A DNA stretch of 64,000 nt, taken from the NCBI GenBank assembly GCA_017448245.1, contig JAFSLV010000038.1, forward strand, positions 1 to 64,000, in the 5' to 3' direction. Both the position numbers and the translations under genes were made by a program. Positions 8,450-18,206 of this stretch are shown here, in pieces; position 1 is the stretch's first letter, and each line of letters opens with the position of its first letter. Origin of the DNA: Lachnospiraceae bacterium (GTDB lineage Bacteria; Bacillota; Clostridia; Lachnospirales; Lachnospiraceae). The notes below the pieces were generated by a model that was not told the DNA's origin, searched no databases, and saw only the letters and a program-made list of their open reading frames with translations.

Positions 8450-9274
8450 ATGGACAACGAAACCTTACAAAAAATGGCGGAGCAGTTTCTCGAGACCTGC
8501 GCGCATCTGGCGCTCCGGCTCGTAATTGCGCTTGTGATCACGCTCATCGCCTTGCGGCTGATTCATCTGGTGGTGAAGATCGTCCGGAAATCGATGACCC
8601 GGGTGAAGGCGGACGAGAGCGTGACCGGCTTTGTGTGCTCGTTCCTGCGCGTGGCGCTGACGGTACTGCTTGCCTTCGGGATTGCCGCCGCCTTCGGTCT
8701 GAATACCGCAAGCATTCTTGCGCTTCTCGGAAGCGCGGGTGTCGCGATCGGTCTTGCCGTTCAGGGCTCTCTTTCCAATCTGGCGGGGGGTGTCATGATC
8801 CTTGCGCTGAGGCCCTTTCGGATCGGTGATTACATCCTGGAGGATTCTCACGGTCACGAGGGGACCGTGCGGGAAATATCTCTTTTTACCACCAAGCTCA
8901 CGACCTATGACAACAAGATCGTGGTGCTCCCCAACGGGGATCTGGCCAATACCGCACTGACCAATCTCACGGGTGCCGTCACCCGTATGCTCGAGGTAAG
9001 GATCGGTGTGGCCTACGACACGGATATCAAAACCGTCAAGGAGGTGCTGCGCACCGTGGCCATGGAGCATCCTGCCGTCCTCAAAGACAAGCCGGTCGAC
9101 GTTTTTATCGACAGCTTTGAAGACAGCGCGATGATCGCCGGCTTACGCTGCTTTGTTCCCACCCGGGACTTCAAGAAGCATCTGTGGCTGATGAACGAAC
9201 AGATCAAAGAAGCCTTTGACAGGGCGGGAATCGTCATTCCCTTTCCGCAAAGAGAAGTACGTATGCTTTCATAG
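8450..9274 (+). CDS. mscS: MscS-family small-conductance mechanosensitive channel
   Basis: Inner-membrane channel opened by membrane tension during hypo-osmotic shock. 274 aa with three N-terminal membrane segments (about 20-42, 62-82, 86-112). The pore helix carries the Gly/Ala-rich signature GSAGVAIGLAVQGSLSNLAGG near residue 98, followed by the beta domain (FRIGDYILED) and the alpha/beta C-terminal domain. Start chosen at 8450 (MDNETLQKMAEQF); upstream in-frame codons belong to the divergent helicase region. No ribosome-binding site is visible. It converges on gltX with a 14-nt gap and no terminator seen. Confidence 0.92.
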   Translation: MDNETLQKMAEQFLETCAHLALRLVIALVITLIALRLIHLVVKIVRKSMTRVKADESVTGFVCSFLRVALTVLLAFGIAAAFGLNTASILALLGSAGVAIGLAVQGSLSNLAGGVMILALRPFRIGDYILEDSHGHEGTVREISLFTTKLTTYDNKIVVLPNGDLANTALTNLTGAVTRMLEVRIGVAYDTDIKTVKEVLRTVAMEHPAVLKDKPVDVFIDSFEDSAMIAGLRCFVPTRDFKKHLWLMNEQIKEAFDRAGIVIPFPQREVRMLS

Positions 9275-9288
9275 ATGCAGGGAACTCC

Positions 9289-10794
9289 TCACACCAAAAC
9301 CGTTCCTTCTTCAAGCATCCGCACCGTCCGTCTGATCCTGTCAAGCGTTTCTTTCTTTCCGAGTATCTCCATCGCCTCGGTGGCGCCGCACGGGGTCATT
9401 TCTTTTCCCGTCACGGCGATCCTGAGCGGCCAGAGCACATAGCCGTTCTTATAGCTTTTTTCCTCCGTGAACAAGCGGATACGCTGATACAAGGCGTCGT
9501 TGGAATAGTCATCCTGCGCTTCGAGTACCGGCAACAGTTCCCGTAATACCGAAAGCGAAGACGCCGCATCGGTCTTCATTTTTTTGTGCGTCAGAATCGC
9601 GGGATCAAAGTCCGGCATCCGGGCAAAAAAATCCACCATCGGCGCGATATCATCCCACCGCTCGATCCGCGTTTTAACCATGGCGGCGATTTTTTCCAGT
9701 ACGCTCTCGTCCGTAAAGGAAGGAATCGCCCGTTTCAGATACGGCGTTGCCTTTTCAAAGAACGCCGCCTCGTCCATCGCCTTGAGATATTCGCCGTTCA
9801 TCCATTTCAGCTTGGTGTAGTCAAATACGGCGGGGGATTTGGAGATTCTTTTGTAGTCAAACCGCTCCGTCATCTGCGCAAGCGTCATGATCTCCGTATT
9901 GTCCTCCGGCGACCATCCGAGCAGCGCCACAAAGTTGACGATGCATTCCGGCAGAAATCCCTGCTCCACCAGATCCTCAAAGGAGGAGTGACCGCTGCGT
10001 TTGGAGAGCTTTTTGTGCGTCTCGTCCGTGATCAGGGGGCAATGGATGTAGACGGGAATCTCCCAGCCGAACGCCTCATACAGACGGTTGTACTTGGGCG
10101 TGGAGGAGATATACTCGTTGCCGCGCACCACATGCGTGATGCCCATGAGATGATCGTCGACGACATTGGCAAAATTGTATGTGGGATAACCGTCCGACTT
10201 GATGAGTATCATATCGTCAAGTTCCGCATTGTCCACCGTCACGTCTCCGTAGAGTTCATCGTGAAAGGTGGTCGTGCCCGACGTCGGATTGTTCTGCCTT
10301 ATGACATGCGGCATTCCCTTTGCCAGATTGTCCGCTGTCTCTTCCTTTGTCAGGGACAGGCAGTGCTTGTCGTAGATGCGGATGCTTTTCGTCTCCCCGT
10401 CGCCGTCCGCGTCTTCCTCCGTATGGCCGACCGCGTGCGCAAGCGTGGCAAGACGCTCCGGCGTGCAAAAGCAGTAATACGCCTCTCCCTTTTCAATCAG
10501 CTCTTCGGCATATTTCCGATAGATCCCGGCCGCCACACGCGCTGACTGCACATAGGGGCCGACGTCACCTTCCCTGTCCGGTCCCTCGTCATGGGTCAGT
10601 CCCGCATCCGCAAGCGTCCGATAGATGATCTCCGTTGCGCCCTCCACATACCGCTCCCGGTCGGTATCCTCGATGCGCAGCAAAAAGTCTCCGCCGCCGT
10701 GCCTTGCGATCAGATAGGCGTATAAGGCGGTTCTTAAGTTTCCCACATGCATTCTGCCCGTCGGAGACGGTGCGTATCTTGTCCGGATCTTCAT
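9289..10794 (-). CDS. gltX: Glutamyl-tRNA synthetase
   Basis: Class I aminoacyl-tRNA synthetase charging tRNA-Glu. 501 aa. The HIGH-type motif is PSPTGRMHVGNLRTALYAYL at residues 8-27 (HVGN variant), and the KMSKS-type motif is KLSKRSGHSS near residue 262. An acidic insertion (EEDADGDGETK) near 130 is unusual for the family but stays in frame. A good ribosome site (AGAAGGGAG) and a strong promoter lie upstream. Whether it also charges tRNA-Gln (non-discriminating) cannot be read directly. Confidence 0.95.
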   Translation of the reverse strand: MKIRTRYAPSPTGRMHVGNLRTALYAYLIARHGGGDFLLRIEDTDRERYVEGATEIIYRTLADAGLTHDEGPDREGDVGPYVQSARVAAGIYRKYAEELIEKGEAYYCFCTPERLATLAHAVGHTEEDADGDGETKSIRIYDKHCLSLTKEETADNLAKGMPHVIRQNNPTSGTTTFHDELYGDVTVDNAELDDMILIKSDGYPTYNFANVVDDHLMGITHVVRGNEYISSTPKYNRLYEAFGWEIPVYIHCPLITDETHKKLSKRSGHSSFEDLVEQGFLPECIVNFVALLGWSPEDNTEIMTLAQMTERFDYKRISKSPAVFDYTKLKWMNGEYLKAMDEAAFFEKATPYLKRAIPSFTDESVLEKIAAMVKTRIERWDDIAPMVDFFARMPDFDPAILTHKKMKTDAASSLSVLRELLPVLEAQDDYSNDALYQRIRLFTEEKSYKNGYVLWPLRIAVTGKEMTPCGATEAMEILGKKETLDRIRRTVRMLEEGTVLV

Positions 10795-10821
10795 GTCACT
10801 CTCCCTTCTGCCAGCAGACTC

Positions 10822-10850
10822 ATCATAGCAGATTATAAATCAATTGTAAA
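10822..10850 (-). promoter_or_regulatory. gltX promoter
   Basis: On the minus strand, -35 TTTACA (10845-10850), 17-bp spacer, -10 TATGAT (10822-10827), about 28 nt before the gltX ATG. Confidence 0.75.
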
Positions 10851-10900
10851 TAGGCAATATATTTTTTGTAAATACAGGGGCATCATAACATCCTTTTATG

Positions 10901-10918
10901 TAATTGTAGTTACAATTA
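10901..10918. promoter_or_regulatory. Perfect 18-bp palindrome upstream of glgC promoter
   Basis: TAATTGTA-GT-TACAATTA: two perfect 8-bp arms around a 2-bp centre, ending 11 bp before the glgC -35. It looks like a binding site for a dimeric regulator; its centre lies near -55 of the glgC promoter, a common activator position. The regulator is not identifiable from the window. Confidence 0.55.
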
Positions 10919-10929
10919 ACAGATTTTTG

Positions 10930-10958
10930 TTGAAAAATAAATGAAATCTTGTTAAAAT
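10930..10958 (+). promoter_or_regulatory. glgCD promoter
   Basis: -35 TTGAAA (10930-10935), 17-bp spacer, -10 TAAAAT (10953-10958). The predicted transcript has a leader of about 50 nt containing the glgC ribosome site AAGGAG. Confidence 0.8.
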
Positions 10959-11016
10959 GAAATTTGCGCATAATTTAAGAAATGGCAGATACGTTAGCGC
11001 TGAAGGAGTGACGCAT

Positions 11017-12219
11017 ATGAAGCCCAACAATATGATCGCAATGATCCTTGCCGGCGGACGCGGTTCCAGACTCTACGATCTGACCAATAAGCTGGCCAAG
11101 CCCGCCGTATCCTACGGCGGTAAATACCGCATCATCGATTTTCCTTTAAGTAACTGTGCCAATTCCAACATCAATATTGTCGGAGTCCTGACGCAGTACG
11201 AATCGATCTTTCTCAACAGCTATGTCACGATGGACAGCCGCTGGGGACTCGATGCCGCAGACAGCGGCATCTACGTGCTTCCGCCGCGCGAAAAGGCCGG
11301 GGAGGATTTAAACGTGTACCGCGGTACCGCGGACGCGATTACGCAAAACATCGACTTTGTGGACTCCATGAATCCCGATTATGTGCTGATTCTTTCCGGG
11401 GATCACATCTACAAAATGAATTACGAAAAGATGCTCAGGGAACACATCGCTTCCTACGCCGACGCCTCGATTGCGGTGATCGATGTGCCCAAGCACGAGG
11501 CGGGCCGCTTCGGCATCATGAACGCGGATGTCACAGGAAGGATCCTCGAATTCGAGGAAAAGCCCAAACATCCCAAATCGACACTGGCCTCGATGGGAAT
11601 CTATATCTTTAACTGGAAGCTCCTGCGCAAGATGCTGCTTGCGGATTCCAAACTCAAGGACAGCTCCCACGATTTCGGTAAGGATCTGATCCCCCAGATG
11701 CTCCGGGACAACCGGATCCTGCATGCCTTTAAGTTTAAGGGCTACTGGAAGGATGTCGGAACGATCGATTCTCTCTGGGAGGCCAACATGGACCTTCTCG
11801 ATCCTCAGACGGAGCTCAACTTAAATGACGAAGGCTGGAAGATCTATACCGAGGATACCAATGTCTTACCGCAATATCTCGGCCCCGATGCCGATATCAA
11901 ACGCGCCTACATCACACAGGGATGCGAGATCAACGGCAGGGTCACCGGCAGCGTCCTCTTCACCGGCGCCATTGTCAAAAAGGGCGCACAGGTCATCGAC
12001 TCCGTGCTGATGCCCGGAGTGGTTGTGGAGGAAGATGCCACCGTGACCAGGGCACTCGTTGCGGACGGCGTACGAATCGGTGAAGGATGCATTGTCGGCA
12101 AGGCCGGAAGCGAACACATCACGCTCGTCGCCTCTGATCAGGTACTCTCCGCGGCGGCCAGGGAAAAAGAAACGGAAAAAGAAAAAGACACGACAAAAGA
12201 AAGGACGGTGAAGAAATGA
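11017..12219 (+). CDS. glgC: Glucose-1-phosphate adenylyltransferase, catalytic subunit
   Basis: Makes ADP-glucose from glucose-1-phosphate and ATP, the committed step of glycogen synthesis. 400 aa. The nucleotidyltransferase signature is [21 protein letters not shown] at the N-terminus, then [14 protein letters not shown] and FEEKPKHP, and a C-terminal left-handed beta-helix. The start at 11017 is fixed by AAGGAG 9 nt upstream; the open frame from 10957 begins inside the promoter. A charged C-terminal tail (EKETEKEKD) is non-conserved. It overlaps glgD by 4 nt. No glycogen synthase gene is adjacent. Confidence 0.95.
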   Translation: MKPNNMIAMILAGGRGSRLYDLTNKLAKPAVSYGGKYRIIDFPLSNCANSNINIVGVLTQYESIFLNSYVTMDSRWGLDAADSGIYVLPPREKAGEDLNVYRGTADAITQNIDFVDSMNPDYVLILSGDHIYKMNYEKMLREHIASYADASIAVIDVPKHEAGRFGIMNADVTGRILEFEEKPKHPKSTLASMGIYIFNWKLLRKMLLADSKLKDSSHDFGKDLIPQMLRDNRILHAFKFKGYWKDVGTIDSLWEANMDLLDPQTELNLNDEGWKIYTEDTNVLPQYLGPDADIKRAYITQGCEINGRVTGSVLFTGAIVKKGAQVIDSVLMPGVVVEEDATVTRALVADGVRIGEGCIVGKAGSEHITLVASDQVLSAAAREKETEKEKDTTKERTVKK

Positions 12220-13331
12220 CTACGGCATTCGGCATCATCACCGCAACCGATCGTGTGTCCCGTGTGGAAGGACTCGAGGACTACCGCCCCGTCGGCGCCT
12301 TTTCCTTTATCGGCCGTTACCGCGTCATCGACTTTATGCTCTCCAACATGAGCAATTCCGGTATCGACCAGATCAAGATCTTTACCGGCTCCAATCCGTT
12401 GCCGATCACGGAACACGTGGGGAGCGGCCGCCAGTACAATATCAATTCCAAACGCGGGCATCTGCACGTGCTCTTTTCCAAGCATGCCTATGCCTATAAT
12501 CTCTATAACACGGGTATCACCTGCTATAAGGACAATATCGACGTGATCGAAAACATGCCGCAGGAATACGTGGTGCTGGCACCCAGTTACATGGTCTATA
12601 CGGCGGATTATGCGGAACTGCTGCAGACACATGTGGACAGCGGCGCGGACATCACGATGCTCTACCAGCCGGTCGACACGGCGCGGGAAGAGTTTCTGAC
12701 CAACTTTACGGTGACGCTCGACAAGGACAGGCGTGTCACGAATTTCGAGCTCAACAACGGCGCCGCCAAAGCGCGCAACATCTTTATGGATACCTATATC
12801 CTGAAAAAGAGCCTCTTCCTCGTGCTGATCGAGCGCGCGTTAAAGACCTCTTCGCTCTACTCCTTTGCCAATATCGTGGCGGACAATGTCGAAAATCTCA
12901 ATATCCGCGGCGTGTCGCACAGGGGATACCTCGCGTCGATCAACGATTTTCAGGATTATTACGAAGCCAATATGCGGCTGATTGATTTTGACACGGCGGA
13001 CGATCTCTTCCGGAAGGGCTGGCCGATCTATACCAAGACCAACGACTCGCCGCCGACGCGCTACCTCGATACCGCGATCGTCAAAAACTCGATCGTCTCC
13101 AACGGCTGCATCATCGAAGGCAGCATCGAAAACTCGATCATCGGCCGCAACTGCCGGATCGAGCGCGGCGCCCGCATCAAAAACTGCATCATCCTCGGGG
13201 ATACCCGGATCGGAAGAAATACACAGATCGAGAATCACGTCGTCGACAAACACGTCCAGATCTGCAATATCAAAAAGATCGTCGGTGACGCGGATTTTCC
13301 GGGTTACGTGCGCAGGGGCGACCGGATCTGA
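12216..13331 (+). CDS. glgD: Glucose-1-phosphate adenylyltransferase regulatory subunit
   Basis: Paralogue of GlgC found in Firmicutes; in Bacillus-type enzymes it pairs with GlgC and raises activity. 371 aa. The N-terminus ([20 protein letters not shown]) has the fold but lacks the GGRG pyrophosphorylase loop of the catalytic subunit, followed by [20 protein letters not shown] and a beta-helix C-terminal domain with [21 protein letters not shown]. Translationally coupled to glgC (ATGA overlap). The 18-nt gap to the convergent ABC gene shows no terminator. Confidence 0.93.
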   Translation: MTTAFGIITATDRVSRVEGLEDYRPVGAFSFIGRYRVIDFMLSNMSNSGIDQIKIFTGSNPLPITEHVGSGRQYNINSKRGHLHVLFSKHAYAYNLYNTGITCYKDNIDVIENMPQEYVVLAPSYMVYTADYAELLQTHVDSGADITMLYQPVDTAREEFLTNFTVTLDKDRRVTNFELNNGAAKARNIFMDTYILKKSLFLVLIERALKTSSLYSFANIVADNVENLNIRGVSHRGYLASINDFQDYYEANMRLIDFDTADDLFRKGWPIYTKTNDSPPTRYLDTAIVKNSIVSNGCIIEGSIENSIIGRNCRIERGARIKNCIILGDTRIGRNTQIENHVVDKHVQICNIKKIVGDADFPGYVRRGDRI

Positions 13332-13349
13332 CCACCCTGCCGGAAGCTG

Positions 13350-15494
13350 TCAGAGTTTTCTGCGAAGAAACCACACGATCAGACCGCAGACGATCAGAAA
13401 CGGTATCGTAAGGATCAATACTACAGAGATCGCGATCATCTGATCCGCGCGGATCGAAAGCGTATGCGCAAAGGATTTGACGGGAATCGTCACAAAGGAC
13501 GTCTCCTCCGGGGATAAGACAGCGAGTGTATTGCCGAGGAGCCTCGCATTCATGCCGAGGGCATACTGCGTATCCGCCGCCTCCGTAAAGAGCTGTTCGC
13601 TGCCGAAAAAAACGGCGCGGGCTTCCCTTCCGTCCGGAAGGACCTTTTCACACCGGAGCGCAAGAATCTGGCGCCCCATCAGATCTCCCTCCCTGAAGGT
13701 CACATCCTCATCGGACAGATCCGTCTTGAGAAACGCATTCTCTGAGGTGATGAGCAGCGGCAGCTGCGTAATGCCCGCCTCTTCCCGCACGCTAAAGGAT
13801 TCGGACATCGGCACAAAAACGGAGCCGCCCGGTGCGTCCGTCAGATGATCCGTCATCTCGTCCGGCACCACCAGCGGATAGATATAAAAGGGCGCGGCAA
13901 AGGTGCCGCTGTAATAATACCCTTCCGGGTCGGTCTCGACGACCAGCCCCCGGTTGATCGTTGTCGCAAACGCCGCGGCGATTCTTGCAAGCTCGGGCAT
14001 GTCGGGCTGTGCCTGATAATCGGTGATCACAAGAATCGTTCCGCCGTTGTCCGCATAGGCAAGAATCTTGTCCGCCTCCGATGCGGCGAGATCCGTCACC
14101 GGCGCATAGATCACCAGAAGCGTCGCATCCTCCGGAACGCCGGGCGCCGTCATCAGATTCAGGCCGGACAGTGCATAGCCGCTGCGCGAAAAGATTCTTA
14201 AAAAGGCTTCCTCAAATCCGGCCTCTCCGTGCCCTTCCAGCAGATACGCCGGATTGAGTACCTGCGTGTCACGGTTCAGCGCCTGCAGGGCCCCCGTGAT
14301 CTGTCCCTCAGCGTCATATCCCGTCACATACTGATTGAGGGAAACGGGATCAAACTGTGTCTCGATCAGATCAAACAGATCAAAGGTGCGGTACTCTCCC
14401 GTCGTTTCATTTTTGACAACCACGCTGTTTAAGGACAGCCGGGTATCGGAATAATCCATATAAAACTGCGGATAAATCACGGGATTGATGTAGGTGAGCC
14501 GGATGTTTTCACTCTCCTGCGCATAGCACATCAGGACACGTTCGATATTGAGATCCTTGCCGTCCCCTTCTCCTTCCGGCGCAATGAGATACAGCGTGAT
14601 CTCGTCCTCTGTGCCGCGGGCGACCTCCTTTGATGCCTCCGAAATGGAATACAGTCCTGACCCCGTTACGTCAAAGGACCTCGTGCGCTCGGGAAGCACA
14701 AGCATCAGCGCATTGACGATCACCGCCAGGGCAAAGGCAAGAAGGACCCTGAGGGCAATGCGTCTCACCGTCCTTTTGTCATGCGTACCGCTCCTTGCCG
14801 CCTGCAGAACGCACACACACAGAAACAAAAACAGAACCGTCACGCTGACAAAATAGACAACGCTTTTCCAGTCAAAAAGTCCTCCCATCAGGCCGGATAT
14901 GGCCGACTGGAAATCATATACGGCAGAAAGGACCTTCCTGACCGGAGCAATTCCGATACCGGAATAGGCACTGCCGAGGATACAGCCGAACAGGATCACG
15001 AGAAATGTGCAGATCCCCGCCACAAAAGGATTGGTGCACAGTGCGCTGATCAAAAGACCGATCGATGTGACCATCAGGGCATACAGCACGTAACCGAAGA
15101 TCGCGGTATAACAATAGAGCAGCTGCACCCCGCCGAAGGGTAAAAGAATCAAAGGAAGAATACATGCAACCAGCGCGGGGACAAAAAGAACTGCGGCCAC
15201 CGCGAGAAACTTTCCGAGCACCACCTCCCGCAGCCGGACGGGGGCACACATATAGAGCTGGTCCGTCCGCTGTCTCTTTTCTTCCGCAAACTGACGCATC
15301 GTCAAAAAAGGAACGGCAAAGGTCAGTCCCAGGATGCACGCCGCATTCATCGGTGCGGAAATATCCGCGCGCATGGCGATCAGATTGTTGAAAATAAAAT
15401 ACAAAAACATGACCGCGCAAAGAACCGCCACCGACAGGGCGCAGGTCATATTGCAGAGCATGGAACGGATTTCTCTCCGGAATATGGCGGTCAA
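13350..15494 (-). CDS. ABC permease fused to a GldG-like extracytoplasmic domain
   Basis: 714-aa membrane protein. The N-terminal part (about 1-245) has six hydrophobic segments of the ABC-2 export permease type. A large extracytoplasmic region (about 275-685) resembles the GldG/PF09822 domain (RSFDVTGSGLYSISEASKEV, YINPVIYPQFYMDYSD, LLEGHGEAGFEEAFL). A final helix (IPFLIVCGLIVWFLRRK) anchors the C-terminus. The 4-nt overlap with the ATPase gene marks a two-gene transporter. Such GldA/GldG-like pairs are widespread outside gliding bacteria and the substrate is unknown; in this lineage a link to the cell envelope is only inference. Confidence 0.8.
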   Translation of the reverse strand: MTAIFRREIRSMLCNMTCALSVAVLCAVMFLYFIFNNLIAMRADISAPMNAACILGLTFAVPFLTMRQFAEEKRQRTDQLYMCAPVRLREVVLGKFLAVAAVLFVPALVACILPLILLPFGGVQLLYCYTAIFGYVLYALMVTSIGLLISALCTNPFVAGICTFLVILFGCILGSAYSGIGIAPVRKVLSAVYDFQSAISGLMGGLFDWKSVVYFVSVTVLFLFLCVCVLQAARSGTHDKRTVRRIALRVLLAFALAVIVNALMLVLPERTRSFDVTGSGLYSISEASKEVARGTEDEITLYLIAPEGEGDGKDLNIERVLMCYAQESENIRLTYINPVIYPQFYMDYSDTRLSLNSVVVKNETTGEYRTFDLFDLIETQFDPVSLNQYVTGYDAEGQITGALQALNRDTQVLNPAYLLEGHGEAGFEEAFLRIFSRSGYALSGLNLMTAPGVPEDATLLVIYAPVTDLAASEADKILAYADNGGTILVITDYQAQPDMPELARIAAAFATTINRGLVVETDPEGYYYSGTFAAPFYIYPLVVPDEMTDHLTDAPGGSVFVPMSESFSVREEAGITQLPLLITSENAFLKTDLSDEDVTFREGDLMGRQILALRCEKVLPDGREARAVFFGSEQLFTEAADTQYALGMNARLLGNTLAVLSPEETSFVTIPVKSFAHTLSIRADQMIAISVVLILTIPFLIVCGLIVWFLRRKL

Positions 15495-16369
15495 ACAGCA
15501 TCCTCCGTCTGCGCACCGTCCGGTACGGGCGCGCTTTCTTTTGTCAAACGTAAAAAGATCTCTTCGAGGGTTCTTCCTTCTTCCCGGACGCCGGACACCT
15601 CAAAGCCCGCGTCGGTAAGCACCTTTTTGGCGCGCTCCCTTTGGCCGGGTCTTCCGTCCTTTGCGATCGTTACGGTGATTTCCTTCTGTATCCTGTAGGC
15701 TTCTTCAAGTGCGGCGATCGGGCCCTGTGCAACCTTTTTGCCGCGGGAGATGATCAGCAGCTCGTCGCAGACTTCGCTTACCTCGGAGAGAATATGCGAG
15801 CTCAAGATCACGAGATGATCGCTGCGCAGGGAGTCAATCATTTCCCGTACCTCGATGATCTGCTGCGGATCGAGTCCGACGGTCGGCTCATCGAGTATCA
15901 GGATATCGGGAAAGCCGATGAGTGCCTGTGCCATGCCGACTCTCTGCCTGTAACCCTTGGATAGATGACGGATCAGCCGGTCTGCAAACGAGCCCGTATG
16001 CGTCATCTTCAGAATACGCGCAAGCATGTCGCGTTGACGTTCCTTTGGGATCTTTTTGAGCCTTGCGACATGCGTCAGATATTCCCGGATGGTCATGTCG
16101 GGGTACAGCGGCGGGATCTCCGGCAGATAGCCGATATGCTTTTTGGCCTCCAGTGCGTCCCTTGTGATATCGTAGCCCAGGACACTTACGCTTCCGGCGT
16201 CCGGTGCGAGATATCCGGTCATGATATTCATGGTCGTCGACTTGCCGGCTCCGTTCGGACCCAAAAAGCCGTAGACCTTTCCCTTTTCCATCGTAAAAGA
16301 AAGATCGCTGATGGCGGTATGTTCCCCGTATTGTTTTGTCAACCCTCTTACTTCTACGATTGCTTCCAT
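15491..16369 (-). CDS. ABC transporter ATP-binding protein (GldA/CcmA type)
   Basis: 292-aa ATPase that would power the adjacent permease. Walker A GPNGAGKSTTMN near residue 38, Q-loop region LPEIPPLYPDMT, signature LSKGYRQRVGMAQAL, Walker B ILILDEPTVGLDP, then the H-loop ILSSHILSEV. A C-terminal domain of about 80 residues follows the ATPase core, as in drug/lipid export ATPases. Start set at 16369 (MEAIVEVRGL) with AAGGA 8 nt upstream, not at the longer frame to 16444, which runs into dut. Confidence 0.9.
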   Translation of the reverse strand: MEAIVEVRGLTKQYGEHTAISDLSFTMEKGKVYGFLGPNGAGKSTTMNIMTGYLAPDAGSVSVLGYDITRDALEAKKHIGYLPEIPPLYPDMTIREYLTHVARLKKIPKERQRDMLARILKMTHTGSFADRLIRHLSKGYRQRVGMAQALIGFPDILILDEPTVGLDPQQIIEVREMIDSLRSDHLVILSSHILSEVSEVCDELLIISRGKKVAQGPIAALEEAYRIQKEITVTIAKDGRPGQRERAKKVLTDAGFEVSGVREEGRTLEEIFLRLTKESAPVPDGAQTEDAV

Positions 16370-16379
16370 ATCCGCGTCC

Positions 16380-16817
16380 TTACGCAATACCCGTTGAACC
16401 GAAGCCTCCGCGGTCTGATCCGCCGAGTGTCGCTGTCTCCTCAAATACGATCGCAGGCTGGTTTTTCATGATACGGAACTGACAGATCCTGTCATTCATG
16501 GAGATATGCGTATCACGCATGGCCAGTGCCGGCCAGAACCACCAGTCGTTATCTCCGCAATAGGAGCAGTCGATGACGCCCATGTGGTTGGCCTGAATGA
16601 CGCCGAAATTCTTGTAGGTGGAGCTGCGCGGCACCACATGCGCCTCATAGCCTTCGGGCAGCCGCATCGAGACACCCAGAGGTATGAGTTTCATCTCTCC
16701 CGCCTTTAAGTCCACGTCCTCGGCAGCACGCAGGTCGATCCAGTCGGACTTCCCGTCGATATAGGCGAGCTTTTCGAGTTTGTCATGCAGATATTTGATT
16801 CTGATCGTCTGTTGCAT
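16380..16817 (-). CDS. dut: dUTP diphosphatase (trimeric dUTPase)
   Basis: Hydrolyses dUTP to dUMP and pyrophosphate, keeping uracil out of DNA and feeding dTMP synthesis. 145 aa, normal for the trimeric family. The five motifs are visible: DLRAA (I), [11 protein letters not shown] (II), [14 protein letters not shown] (III), RICQFRI (IV) and [12 protein letters not shown] (V) at the C-terminus. Motif III has an unusual CGDNDWW in place of the common RGE. Start at 16817 chosen for AAAGGAAG 5 nt upstream; the longer frame to 16922 enters the amylase gene. Ten nt separate it from the ABC ATPase gene. Confidence 0.9.
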   Translation of the reverse strand: MQQTIRIKYLHDKLEKLAYIDGKSDWIDLRAAEDVDLKAGEMKLIPLGVSMRLPEGYEAHVVPRSSTYKNFGVIQANHMGVIDCSYCGDNDWWFWPALAMRDTHISMNDRICQFRIMKNQPAIVFEETATLGGSDRGGFGSTGIA

Positions 16818-16860
16818 GTGCTTCCTTTCCGTGCGGATGCTTTTTTGCCCCGCAGATGTC

Positions 16861-18183
16861 TCAATACGGCTGCAGGATATACGCCGTATACGGCGGGATT
16901 TGCAATCCCCCGCCAAAGTCAACCGATTCTCCCGTGATGAGGTCTAAGGCCCGTCCCGCCTGAAAATCGGCATGGACCGTGACTTCCATATCATCGATGT
17001 TGACGGCGCAAAGGATCCGGTCGTCCTCAAAGCTCCTGGTAAAGACGCAGTGCGTGTTTTGTAAGACAAGCGATTTGAAATCCCCGTACCAGAGCGCCTT
17101 CGAGCGGTGATACCCTTCGCCGAGAGCTGCAAGATACTCCGTCAGGGCGTTTACCTCGGGCGCCTCAAACGAGGGGCGCAGCGACGGATCACCGTTTTTC
17201 TTTTCCCCGGGAACGCCCCACTCCGAGCCGTAGTACAGGCAGGGAATCCCCGGCATTGCGTACATTATCGCATAGAGAGGCTTTAAGTACTGCGGCTTTT
17301 CGAGGATGGAAAAGATGCGTGTCACGTCGTGATTGTCCGCAAAGCTCAACAAATGCTCCCCGCGGTAGAGCGTCCAGTTTTCCGGACCGAACTGCCGGTT
17401 CAGCGAGTGAATGATTTCAAAGAGATTGCGGCTGTTAAACGCGCTGTAGAGTCCCTTGTAGCATTCGTAATTGGTCGCCGCGTGGCACAATCCCTCCCCC
17501 ATGATCCGGTGGTAATCGCCGCCGATCATCTCCCCGACGAGGAAGACCTCGTCGCGCTTTTTTTCTTCGGCTATGCGTTTCGTTTCCGCGCGAAGCCTGC
17601 GGATAAAGTCCTGCTCGAGACAGTAGGCGACATCGAGGCGGATCCCGTCGATATCAAAGGTGTCGATCCAGAAGCGGACGCAGTCGATCAGGTATTCGCT
17701 GACGGCAGGATTCCCCGGATTGAGCTTGACGAGGTCAAAGTTTCCTTCCCAGCCCTCGTACCACAGACCGTCGTTGTAATTGCTGTTGCCCTCAAAGCTG
17801 ATATGAAACCAGTCCTTATAGGGCGAGTTTTCACGCTGACTTACAACATCCTGAAACTGCGGACAGCCCCTGCCCATGTGATTGAAGACGCCGTCCAGAA
17901 TCACGCGGATGCCGGCCTCATGCAGAGCGTCGCATACCTTCCTGAAATCCTCATTGGTCCCGAGGCGGCAGTCGATCTTTTTGTAATCCCTCGTGTTGTA
18001 ACCGTGCGTGTCCGATTCGAAGACCGGATTAAACAGCACCGCATCAACATCGAGATACGACAGATGATCGATCCAGTCATTGACCTTCAATATCCGGTGT
18101 TCGGTCCTGCCGTCATTTTCAAACGGTGCTCCGCAAAAGCCCAGCGGATAGATCTGATAAAGAATGCTTTCATATGCCCACAT
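16861..18183 (-). CDS. GH13 alpha-amylase-family enzyme
   Basis: 440-aa single-domain-plus-C-terminus GH13 enzyme with all four signature regions: VILDGVFNH (I), GIRLDVA with the nucleophile Asp (II), VGEMIG with the acid/base Glu (III) and [10 protein letters not shown] (IV). No signal peptide, so it probably acts on maltodextrins or glycogen fragments in the cytoplasm. The compact N-terminus starting directly at the barrel ([13 protein letters not shown]) fits cyclomaltodextrinase/maltodextrin-glucosidase-like enzymes lacking the usual N-terminal beta domain. A strong AAGGAGGT lies upstream. It sits 23 nt after rnhA and 43 nt before dut. Exact specificity is not readable. Confidence 0.87.
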   Translation of the reverse strand: MWAYESILYQIYPLGFCGAPFENDGRTEHRILKVNDWIDHLSYLDVDAVLFNPVFESDTHGYNTRDYKKIDCRLGTNEDFRKVCDALHEAGIRVILDGVFNHMGRGCPQFQDVVSQRENSPYKDWFHISFEGNSNYNDGLWYEGWEGNFDLVKLNPGNPAVSEYLIDCVRFWIDTFDIDGIRLDVAYCLEQDFIRRLRAETKRIAEEKKRDEVFLVGEMIGGDYHRIMGEGLCHAATNYECYKGLYSAFNSRNLFEIIHSLNRQFGPENWTLYRGEHLLSFADNHDVTRIFSILEKPQYLKPLYAIMYAMPGIPCLYYGSEWGVPGEKKNGDPSLRPSFEAPEVNALTEYLAALGEGYHRSKALWYGDFKSLVLQNTHCVFTRSFEDDRILCAVNIDDMEVTVHADFQAGRALDLITGESVDFGGGLQIPPYTAYILQPY

Positions 18184-18206
18184 CGGCGTCAGACACCTCC
18201 TTTTCT

